64,000 bases of DNA, from the NCBI GenBank assembly GCA_014189435.1, contig CP050293.1:4531001-4595000 (forward strand). Reading direction: 5' to 3'. Below, in pieces: positions 34,397 to 45,300 of this stretch; within the stretch, counting starts at the first letter, position 1, and the number at the start of each line of letters is the position of its first letter. Position numbers and translations under genes: made by a program. The DNA comes from Mesorhizobium loti. Lineage in GTDB: Bacteria; Pseudomonadota; Alphaproteobacteria; Rhizobiales; Rhizobiaceae. The notes under the pieces were generated by a model. That model saw nothing but the letters and a program-made list of their open reading frames with translations. It did no database searches and was not told the origin of the DNA.

Positions 34397-36274
34397 TCAG
34401 CCCGCCCAGCGCCAGAGGGTCAGGCGCAGCCAGTCGATCATCTTCTGGGTGTAGACGAAGAACAGCAGCCGTTCATCCACATGGGTCTTGCTGACGCCCT
34501 CCATGCCAGGACGCAGCCGCTCGAGAGACCCGGCGAGCGAGGCCTCGACCCTGAACGAGTTGCGGCCGTTGCCCTGTCGCGAGACAGAGGTGATCTGTTC
34601 GATCTTGTAGGGCAGCGGCTCCCTCGGCAACGCGCTGACCCGCAACTGGCCGGTCTGGCCGATCTTGATGTCATCGATGTCGCTTTCGTCGACTTCCAGG
34701 ACAACGCGGTAAGAATCGAGTGGCGCGATGTGAAACAATTCCTGGCCGCGCTCGACCGCCGCGCCGACCGATTGCGACAGATCGCCGGAGACTATAAATC
34801 CGTCAAACGGCGCCACCAGCCGGGTGCGCCGCAGCTGTTCGTCGATCAGCGACAGCTGCGCGTCCGCCTGCTTGATCTGGGCCTCGATGATCTGGCTTTC
34901 GGCACGCTCGCCACGCGCCAGAGCGCGGTCGAATTCCGTCTCCTTCTGAGCCTTGGTGGTAACCAGCCGCAGCCGTTCGAAATTCAGATCCTGATCATCG
35001 AGCTGCGCCAGCACCTGATCCTTGCGCACCGTTTCGCCTGCCTTGGCGAATTCAGCCAGAACATAGCCGCTGAATGGGGCAACGATGGTTCGCTGCACCG
35101 AACCGCGAATGACCGCGGGCGCCGTTACCGCATAGGGTGAGGTGGCGACGCTCAGATAGGCCGCTATCGCCACCGCGGCCAGCGTCGCAATCTTGCGCCC
35201 GATGAAGCGCGGGCCAAGCAGCCTCTTGATCTGGATCCAGCCCGCTTCGATCGCCTTGGTGAAGATCGTCCGGTCGTTACGGCGTTTTTCCTCGAGCACC
35301 GGTCCGACCACGGCCGCGACTGCATCGCAAAGATAGATCGTCTCCTGGTCAAAGCTCGCGTCGGCGGGCCGCAGGAAGGTGAGCGCGCCCGTCATCGTGC
35401 CGTTGCTCTGCAGCGGCACGGTCAGGGCAGCGCCGTTCTTGTACTGGCGTGTCAAGGCTTCGTGCGCGATGCTGACCCGATATTCCTGACCCTGGCGCGG
35501 TGGCGCGACGACCACGGCGCGCTGGTCGATTGCCTCGTCCATCGCCGCCGCGATGTCGCGCATGAAGCTGACCTTGCCGTCGAATGCCGCCGAATGCGAC
35601 ACCGCCGCAACGCGCGTCCAGCGCCGGCGCATCACGCCGACGGCGACCGGGTCGCAGTTCAGCCGCATGGCGAGTTCGGTGACGAGGGCGGTGCAAGCGC
35701 CCTTGTACCGCTTCTTCTCGATCACCGCCGCCAACATATCGAACGCAAAGCGGCTGCGCTGCGCGGCCTGTTCGCTCTGGTCGCTCATGCCACGGCGCAG
35801 ATGCACCTCCACCCAGCCGCAAGCCCACTGGATCTTGCGCATGATGTCGGTGAAGGCAGCGTCGTTTCGCTTCACGGCAACGGCACAGGCTCCGAACAGA
35901 TGCCCGTCGATGAGGATGGGTGACGCGATGATCTGTGTGTTGTCCGCCGGACCCGATACACTGACGCCCTGACGCTTTCCCGTGGCCATCTCGGCGGCGG
36001 CGAGAAGTCCACTGACCGGCGACTGTGAGTTCGGCCATGCGGCGGCCAGCACATAAGGCCCGGTATCGGCTTCCCCGAGCACCAGGGCTGCTGCCGAGGC
36101 ATCGGCAATCTGGCGGCACAGAAGGCCCAGCCATGCACCGATGAACTCATCTGATGTTGCGGCAGTGCGGAAGCGTGTCCACAGCGCCTGGTCAAGAACG
36201 CTGTAGCTGACGATGCCGGCATCATCCAGCATCCTGTGGGTATCACCTTCAAGGATGCTATCAGCCATGGACAC
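34397..36274 (-). CDS. GAF-domain HlyD-type membrane-fusion protein
   Basis: This 625-aa protein (or two codons shorter from ATG 36268) begins with two GAF-like domains (about 40-160 and 185-325) predicted to be cytoplasmic. One membrane helix follows at about 360-378 (KIATLAAVAIAAYLSVATS). The periplasmic part is HlyD-like: lipoyl half TIVAPFSGYVLAEFAKAGE, coiled coil about 430-485, LVAPFDGFIVSGDLSQSVG, then a beta-barrel region (EVDESDIDDIKIGQTGQLRV). A second hydrophobic stretch at the end may re-enter the membrane. It is the first gene after the giant gene, 59 bases downstream. A small-molecule or redox sensor joined directly to a secretion adaptor is an unusual design. Confidence 0.87.
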   Translation of the reverse strand: MSMADSILEGDTHRMLDDAGIVSYSVLDQALWTRFRTAATSDEFIGAWLGLLCRQIADASAAALVLGEADTGPYVLAAAWPNSQSPVSGLLAAAEMATGKRQGVSVSGPADNTQIIASPILIDGHLFGACAVAVKRNDAAFTDIMRKIQWACGWVEVHLRRGMSDQSEQAAQRSRFAFDMLAAVIEKKRYKGACTALVTELAMRLNCDPVAVGVMRRRWTRVAAVSHSAAFDGKVSFMRDIAAAMDEAIDQRAVVVAPPRQGQEYRVSIAHEALTRQYKNGAALTVPLQSNGTMTGALTFLRPADASFDQETIYLCDAVAAVVGPVLEEKRRNDRTIFTKAIEAGWIQIKRLLGPRFIGRKIATLAAVAIAAYLSVATSPYAVTAPAVIRGSVQRTIVAPFSGYVLAEFAKAGETVRKDQVLAQLDDQDLNFERLRLVTTKAQKETEFDRALARGERAESQIIEAQIKQADAQLSLIDEQLRRTRLVAPFDGFIVSGDLSQSVGAAVERGQELFHIAPLDSYRVVLEVDESDIDDIKIGQTGQLRVSALPREPLPYKIEQITSVSRQGNGRNSFRVEASLAGSLERLRPGMEGVSKTHVDERLLFFVYTQKMIDWLRLTLWRWAG

Positions 36275-36333
36275 CCGTTTCGAAGCGGCGCGCGCAGTTC
36301 GCGAAATGTGTGAACTGCGCCGCCATCATTGTC

Positions 36334-39300
36334 TCATCGCACTCCAAACAGACTGGACAGGCGCGACAGCAGACCCTTGCGGTTGCTCCATTCGGCGAGA
36401 CCATTGAGGTCGTCCGAAGTTGCGTCGCCATCGTCATGATCCGCATTCGGCGCTGCGTCGTGCGGACGGTCTTGCTGCCGGCCCTGTGCGGCAACAAAGG
36501 TTCCGCTGGCTTCATCAAACACCCAGTTGAGCTGGCCGCTTGCCTGCAAGCCGGAAGGAGCCCCGGTCAGCACGATATCGTCGGTCTTGGCGCTTGCATC
36601 GGCCTCAGACCTGGAATGCGCCGCCGCCGCACCGCCGGAAGCTCTTGCGCTCGGTATCGTCGAGACCTCACCAACCGCTTCGGCCGGCGCGATGCCAGCG
36701 CTCTGGAGCAATCCATGCTCCTGCGCGCCGACAAAGACGCCCAGGCCATCATGGAAGAGCTGCGTTTCAGTCAGCGGACCGGCAGATCCGGCCTCCGGCA
36801 GCCGGCGCTCGCCGGCGGCCAACTCAGCCGACATCACGCCCGCCTCGCTCTCATCGTGCTCGAAGCCCGCCTGATGACCGATTTCGTGGATCAGCACCGA
36901 CAGAAGGTCCATCCGTCCATCGGCGGCGCCGCCCGGCAACGCCGTCAGGTGCCCGGAGGCATCGAGCTGGAATTCGCTGCTGTCGAGAGGCGACAGGTCG
37001 ACGAACCAGCCCTGTCCGGCCGCGTTGCGGTCGATCAGCACCGCGCCGAACACCGATTGTGCCAGCGCCGAGCCAGGCAGATCGATGATCTGCACATCCA
37101 GGTTCGACAGCTTTGCGAGCTGTGCCGCGTCGAGTTGGCCGCTGCCCGACCAGATCGCCACCGCCTGCGCCAGCATCGCCTTGGCCTGATCGATGCCGAC
37201 CGCCGTTGCCGTGTCCGCGGCCTGGCCGAGCGAAGCAAGCGCCAGCTGATTGGAGCTGGTGCTGAACGCCGACGCGTTGGTGCGGACCTGCAGCCGGTCG
37301 AAGGACGCCCCTGCATTGCCTGTCACCAGACCGAACTCGCCATCGGCAACGGCTGCATTGAAGCCATAACTGCCGACGAATGCGCCGTTGACGGCGATCG
37401 AGAGGGCTGCGCCTCGTATGGTCAACTGGACGTCATAGTCCGTCGTTGAACTGAGCGTGCGCGCGAAGCTCTGATCGATCACCGTGCCGCCCTTCGACGT
37501 CACGTGTCCGACCAAAACCTTCTGGCCGACCACATCCAGGGTGACGAACTTGTAGTCGTTGGCGCCGTAGTAGTCGAAGACGATGCCAGCGGTCCCGGCG
37601 GTCTTCAACTTCGCCGTCAGTTCCAGATAGGCGTCCGCCCCGATCGCCGGGCCGACATCCAGCAGATTGGTGCCGGCGCCGGCCGCCGCATTCAGCCTGC
37701 CGCCCGAGAGCGTCCAGCCTTGAGCCGCGGTCTTCGACATCGGATAGGTCGGCGGCCCGTTGAACTCGGCTGCGTAGTCGAGCGTGATCTGTGGCGGCAA
37801 GACCTGGACACGGAAGTTGTCCACCGTACCCTTCGAGCCGCTGTTGCCGACACCGACGAGGCCCTTGTTCAGCGCCACTGGCTGGCCATCGACGATGCGC
37901 GGCGCGAAGGTGTAGCTGAACCAATTTACGCCGGCCACGGTCAAACTCACGTTCGTGCCGTTGACTGCGAGCAGAACATCGTAAGCCTGGTTCGCCTTGA
38001 GCTGCACCGGCTTGTTGGACTTGACCAACTGATGCCAGCCGCTGGCGTCGCGGTAGCCCATCTCGATCTGGTCGTTCGAGATATTGATGCCGGCATATTT
38101 GAAATCGGTCGGCGAATAATAGTCGAAGATTATGTAGGAGTTGGCCTTCCAGCCGCCCGTCGGCTTGTCGGTCGTCAAGGTCGCCGCGAGCTCGTAGTAG
38201 ATCGGCGTATAGACGTCGAGATAGAGAACCGCGGCTGCCTGATCCCAGGTGCTTGCCGACTGAACGGTCAGCTTGCCGCTGGCGACTGCGAAATTGCCCT
38301 CGTCAACCGCCACGACCTTGGCATTGCCGTCGTTGAAGTCAGCGGTGCGCAACACGTCTCGCTTGCCGCCCGGGATGTTGCCAGCCTGGGGATCCGTCGG
38401 ACCGCCGGTCTGATCCTGCCAGAAGCCATGATCCTTCTGGGTGATCAGGCCGATTTCACCTTCCACGCCGCCCATGAACATATGGACGTGGCTGTACTTG
38501 TCGTCTCCGTTGATGCTGCCAGTGTCAGCGGTGCGGGTGATGTCGACGCCGTCGCTGAATGCCTGCGCATAGAGGAAGTCGAACAGTTGCGGCGGCACCT
38601 GGCGGCTTACCGTCGCGATACCGAACGGTGCGAACGGCACCAGGTAGCTGTTGTACTCCCCGACCCAATCGATCAGGCGATCGCCACCGGTGTTGCCGAT
38701 CAGGATGTCGAGCCCGGCCCCACCGAAAACGCGGTCCTCATACATTGGGTGCGTCTCTGGCTGGTCGTTCAGCCAGTTGTTGGTCGAGAGCACATCGTCA
38801 GCGTTCATGAGGTCGTTGCCCCAGCCGCCATAGATATGGTCGCGGCCGGTGCCACCAACGATCCAGTCATTGCCCAGGTCACCGAAGACCGCATCGTTGC
38901 CATCGGTGTTGCGTTGTGCAAACGCCGTCGGTGTGCCGTTCGGCGCAAAAGCGATCGCACCGTTAACCAGCGGTCCTTCATTGTCGACGAGGTTGAGGAA
39001 ATACTGGCGCGTGGTAGGTGCCGGGCCGGCCTTCCATACCGAACCATCGGCGTTGAACATGATTGTCCGGCGCGGATCGTACTCGTCATAGAGGAAGAAC
39101 TCGCCGAGCCGGCTCTGCACAGGCTTGGGTGCGTTCCACGGATCGCTGTCGGGACCGAACCGCAGCACGTCGCCAGGGTTCCATGGCCGCGAGAAGTCGG
39201 TGCGCACGATGCCGACAACATTGCCCGCCGCATCGAAGCGCTGCGTGTAGGAATCTGGCAGAGCTTCGCCGCCGCCGACCGCATCGTCGCCGGAACCGCC

Positions 39301-42300
39301 ATGGATGAAGTCGTCACCCAGGCCACCGAAAATGATATCGTCGACGACATTGGCGTCGAACAGCGGATTGTCGCCGCCCTGCGCGTTCGGCGTCAGATTG
39401 TAAGGGGTCAGGTCGACCGCCTTCTTCATCTTGCCGCCGACATTGATCGTCTCGGTCTGCACCTGTCCGGGCGTGTAGATGAACTCGTTGAGCACATCGC
39501 CCTGGCTGGTGCGCGTATCCGGATCGGTCGCCAGCAATGGCAGCACGCCGAACAGGCTTTCGCCGTAGGTCGCGCTGTTGCGGCTGGTGAAGATGCGGCC
39601 GTCGTCACCCAGGATGCCGTCCTCACCGGTACCACCGGAGATCCAGTCATTGCCCCAGCCGCCGATCAGATCGTCGTTCTCGGCATCGCCGAAGATCCGG
39701 TCATGGCCGCCGCCGCCATAGGCGGTGTCGTCACCGGTCTCGCCATGGAACTCGTCATGGCCGCCGATATCCTGCTTGGCCCATAGGCCGAACTCGCTGC
39801 GATAGGCAGGATCGTTCGGGTTGGTTTTGGAGAACAGGTCCGGACGGAAGTCCGGGCCGCCCGGCGTGTAGTCGAGCAGATGGATGCCGCGCACGACAAG
39901 GCGTTCGCCACCAGCGCGCGCCGGGTCGTTCACGTCGTAATTGTACTGGACATAAAGCTGCTGCCCAACCGTGCCGTTCGGATTGATGTCGGTGTGATTG
40001 ACGCCGACGATCCGCACGATGTTGCCGTTGTCGCCGATCATGGAGTCGGCATCGCGAGCAAAGCGCGAATTGGCCAGCGTGCCGTCATTCGGCAAATTGT
40101 CGTCATTGCGGTCGATCTCGATGCCGGCGCCGCCGAAAATGTAATCGTCTCCGTCAGGCCGCATATTCGGATCGATGAGGCTGAAGAAGGACGAGGAACC
40201 GCCGATCAGGTCATCCTGGCCGAGACCGCCGAATATCTGGTCGTCGCCGCCACCGCCTTCGATATAGTCCTGGCCGTCGGTCGCCGCCGTGAAGGAAGCG
40301 ATTACCGTGAGCGGACCGATCGGATCGGTGACGCCGCCGGATGTGCGCGATGCGCCGACATGCGAGGTACCGGCAAAGGCAAGCTCGATGCCGCCGTCGC
40401 CCTGCACCACGTCATGGCCGAGCTGACCGAACAGTTCGTCATTGCCTTCGCTGCCGGCGATGTAGTCGTTGCCGAAGCTGCCGACGCCGACCGTGCCCTC
40501 GTCGAAGGCGAAGGTGTGCAGTGCCGCGTAATCGACCGAATACTCGCTCCACCACGGAGCGCCGTCCGGATCGCGATACCGCCGCGCGACACCGTCGACC
40601 AGCAGCAAGCCGCTGTTGTCGGCATTGACCGTGCCAAGGCCGGCCGGCATCGGCCGGTCGGTACGGCTGTACATCAACGTTCCGGCCAATGTCTGGAAGC
40701 GCAGGCTGAACGTATCATCCAACAGATTGCCGTCAGCGCCGCCCTGGCGCGACAGGTAGACGTTGTCGCCGAAGACGCGATCGTCCTGCTGGTCACCATC
40801 GAGCAGATCATTCCCGGCGCCGCCGACGATGACGTCGCGGTCGAGGCCGCCGAACACCACGTCGTCGCCGCCATTCTGCAGTTCGGCCGATTTGATGCCG
40901 GTGACCAACGCCAGCTCGGTCGTCTGGATGCGCTGCTTCAAGGCTGACGGGAAGTTCGGATCGTCGACGAACATTTCGATCACGCCGTGATCGGCGAAGA
41001 TGATGTCGTCGAAGTCGCCGAGCAGGCCGGCAGCCGCGACCGAACTCGGCCCATAGCCGAGATGCGAAGCGCCATCACCGAAGATCACGTCGTCGCCCGC
41101 ATTCATCAGGTCACGAACCGACGACTTGACCGGCTTGATCGTCGTGCCGTTGGTGTCGGCATTCGGATTGGCCGAAGGCAATGGACTGTTGTCGACCGTG
41201 TCGATGAACAGCTGGCGCGTGAAGATGTTCACGTTGACGCCGCTATCGCCATAGATGTGGTCGGCGCCGCGATTGCCGATGATCAGGTCGTCGCCGGAAC
41301 CGCCGGCGAGATGATCGCCGGCCTGGCTGCCGTAGATCGTGTCGTTGCCCGCGCCGCCATAGATCGTCAGGCCGACGCTCGGCAGGTTTGCCGACGACGT
41401 GCCGGCGAACAAGGCGCTGGCGTCGATGATGTCGTTGCCGGCGAGCTTGTAGGGATTGGCGAGCGGGAACACCCACTCGTCATCCTCGTTCTCGCCGTCC
41501 TGCAGTTCGGGGAACGGATCGAACGGCTTCTCGCCGAATTCCATACCCAAGACATTGTGCGCCTGGCCGGAATACCAGATTCCGTCCTGGCTGGTGTCGC
41601 CATAGATGACCAGTGGCGAGTTCGGCCCGGCGCCGCCGGTGACGATAATGTGGTCGCCACCGACACGCGTGCCACCGTCCAGCGTTATATCGACACCGGA
41701 GACAGTCATCGAAACACCGGCTTTCGGCGTCAGCGCAACGCTCTGCAGCGTTATCACGCTCGCAGTGAGCGCCTGGATGGTGAACGTGCCGGCAAATCCG
41801 CTCAGTTGCACTTTCTGGCCCACATAGAAGCCATCCGCCAGCCAGCTGCCGAGACTGCGTGTCAGGCTGTTGGTAGCGATGCTGACGGTCGCCGTGCCGG
41901 TGATGGCGCGCGGCTCCGCGACGTGTAGTGAACGCTCGGCATAGCTGTTGAACGCGTTGGGCGCGAGCACCGTGCCGGCTGGCTGGCCGGCGCGTGTGTT
42001 CGGTGCGCTGAGCACCAGCTTGCTGCCGTCACCCCATGTCAGCGCGGAGTTGGCCGGCGCCGGCAGGGTCGCATCGGCGATCGCCAGAATGGTGCGCGTG
42101 TAGGTTTCGCCCGCAAGCTGGATCACCTGGCCAACCTGATAGCGGTCCTCCGACCAGTCGCGGCCGTCCTGACGGGTGACGATGATCTGTCCACCGGTTC
42201 CGGCGGCGATGTTCATCGGGCCGGTGCTTTCCAGATACATGTTGCCGCCGCCATGAACGAGCGTCAGCCCGCCATGCTGGCCTTGCACGTAGAAGCTCTT

Positions 42301-45300
42301 CACCGCGCCGTTTTGCGTCGCGAGCGGCGCGCCTTCGAGCGTCAGCGAGAAGCCGTCTTCCGATATCTCGATGATGCGGAAGTCACGCTTGCCGCTGGCA
42401 TCGACCATCGTCACCAGATGTCCGGCGAGGTAGCCTTCAGCGGCCCATTTGACGTTGTCGTGGCGCGTGACGATGCCGCCGGTATAAGTTGGGTCGACAT
42501 CGACTTCGGCCACCACGGTCTGCAGCACGGCGTTGGTCACCGGGTTGATGCGATTGATGGTGCGCGGTGCTTCCGAGACCGGCGCGAGTTGTCCGCCGAT
42601 GACGCGCATGACCGCGCCGGCGATCGCCACGATCTGATACTCGCCCTGCGCAAAGTCCTCATCGATCGAGATGAAGTCCCCGACCGCAAAGCCGGCCCAG
42701 TTGCCGCCGTCGGTGCGCGTGAGAATGCCGCCCGCCGTCGTCGTGGCCACATCCACCGACTTGTTCGGGGTGATCACATCCTTGTCGAAGGCGGTGATGG
42801 TGTGCGGCCCGTCCGCCACGCTGGCCAGCGTCGGTCCGCTCAGAACCAGGATCGAGTTGTCATTCGGATCCGCGCCTTCGGCCGGATTGGCCGGATTGAT
42901 CAGCGCATCATTGATGGCGACGATCGTCCAGACGCCCGGCAGGTTGTCGATCTTCACCGTTTGGCCGACGAGGAAGCCCATCGCTTTCCAGTCGAATCCG
43001 GTGCGCACGATGGTGCCGCCGTTGACGCCGGATGGCGTTATGTCGAACGTGCTCGTCACCTGCACCGGCGGCGCAGGATTGAGCGTGCCCTCGATGACGA
43101 GCTTGTCGTTGCCTTCACCGAGCATCAGATTGACCACCTCGATGGTGCTCTTGGTGCCGTCGGTGCCGAAATCGCCGTTCTGGTCGACGCTGATGCGTCC
43201 GAAGCTGATGCCACCCGGGAAGAAGCCGGATTCACCGAAAGTCGGATCGCCGGTCACACCGAGCCCCAGGCTTAGATTGTCAGCCATGTTGAAGCCGGTG
43301 AGCGTCGTCGCCGTCATCACGCCGCCGACATCTTCCTTGCTGGTGTCGTTGAAGATGTTCAGCACGTCGATCTGTTGCGATTCCGGCGGCTGCTGGCCGA
43401 TCGCGATCAGGAAGTCGTCGGCTTCGCCAGGCAGCTTGAGGCCGTTCTCGAGCGAACGGTCGGCGCCGGTGACGCCGCCCTCGACAGCCAAGGGTCCGCG
43501 CAGCTTGGACAGGTAATGGCCGGAAACCGGGAAGACCTTGACGCCTTCGCGGGTTATCGGCACTTCGTATTCGGCGTCGGCGCGCAGCTCGACCGTCTGC
43601 TGCTGGTAATAGTTGGCCGGCGTGAACACGGCCACGGCCGCGGTGCGAACCACGCGCACGTCGTTCAGCGTGGCGCCGAGATGCGGCAGGATCTGCGCGA
43701 CATTGGTGCCGGTGATCTGGATCGAGGTGTCCTTGGTGTCGTTGTCGCCGCGGATGATCGCGATCTTGAAGTCGCCGATCAGATTGTCGGCCGTATCGAA
43801 CACGCGGATCCACTGTCCTTCGAGGAAACCGAATGACAGCCAGCCATCGTCCTTGTCGCCAAGTCCGGCGATGGTGATCCGGTAGGTCGGAACACCGTCT
43901 TCCATGACCTGCTCAAAGCGGATGTTGCCGGTGTACTCACCGTCCCGCGCCAGATCGGACAGGATGACGTCGTCCTTCGCGCCTGTCGCTGCCAACAGCC
44001 TGTCGACTTTGAAGAACTTTCCATCCGCATCGATCGAGGTGATGAAATAGTCGCCGCTGCCGGCGCCGGCATTGCCGATGCGTATCTGCTGGCCGACGAA
44101 GAAGCCTTCATCGACGAAGCTGCCGAGATCGGCACCCGTGCCACGCGTGACCTTACCCAAGCCGCCTTCGTTGGAGAAGACAAGATTGCCGTCGAATATC
44201 TGCGTTGGCCTGAGGCCGCCAATGATGCTGTATCCGGAGCCGGGCGTGACCGCGACGCCATTGACACTAACGACATCCGCCAGACCGTCCGTGAGTACCG
44301 CGACGCTGACGTTGGTCGACGGCGCCTTGGTCAGCCGGATCGTATAGTCGTCGGTGTCCGACCCGTCGCCGTTGAGCAGCGTATTGCCTTCACTCTCCAG
44401 CACAACCGCGCCGGCGCTGTCATTGTCGATCACGTCGATGTCGACATAGCCCGGGCCTGAGCGCAGGTTCGGGAACACGTAGTTGTGGTTGGCGTCGACT
44501 GTCAGCGCCTGGTCGAGCTGGAAGAAGATCGCCGCTGTGTGCGGATCCTCACGCGGGATGTCGTCGCGCGCTTCGATGCCGACGCGCACCGCATCGTTCC
44601 AGTTACCGCTGTCGAACGTGATGCGCCAGTAGCCGTCGGCACCCTTGAACATGCGGTTGTCGAGACCGTTCGGGTCATCGACGTCGTAGATCATGATGTT
44701 TTCGTCGCTGAACTCGTTGACGTACAACTTGACGACGATCGTGTCGCCCGCGTCGGGCGCCTTGGCGAGCTGCACCAGCAGTTCGTCATTCAGCTTGGTC
44801 GTGGCATTGCCTTCGATGACCAGCGAGCGGCCATCTTCGGTGTTCGTGCCGGGCGTCACCTCGGTGACATAGATTCCGGGCGTGTCGTTGTCACGCAGGT
44901 CGACCTCGACGTTGCGCACGTCCGCCGCGTCGAAGGGATCGCCGTTCGGATAGGCCGCGGCCAGCAGTGCCGGCGCGACACCGCTCGTGTCGGAGATGAC
45001 GCTGTGCTGGACGACAACCACCCGATCGCCCTCGGCGCGCAAATCGTCGGGCGCATAGAGGTACACGTTCTGCGCCGTGTTCCAGTTGGTGCTGTCGAAG
45101 GCCAGTACGATCGAGCGGTCGTTGATGATCGTCGGAACGCCGTTGATGGTGATGACATGCTGGAATTCGCCGTCGGTTCCGACGGCGCCGGGATCCAGCT
45201 TCGAAAGCCAGATCGTATCGCCGATGCCATTCGGCAACGGTGCCGGATTGATCAGCGTGCCGTCTTCTTCCTGCTGTGGCGAACGTGCCGCCGAGATCGT

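Noticed and set aside
38680..41380. The regular GGxGxD coding pattern as a CRISPR array or DNA satellite
   Set aside because: The regularity follows the protein's RTX nonapeptides in one reading frame, with no conserved DNA repeat and spacer structure.
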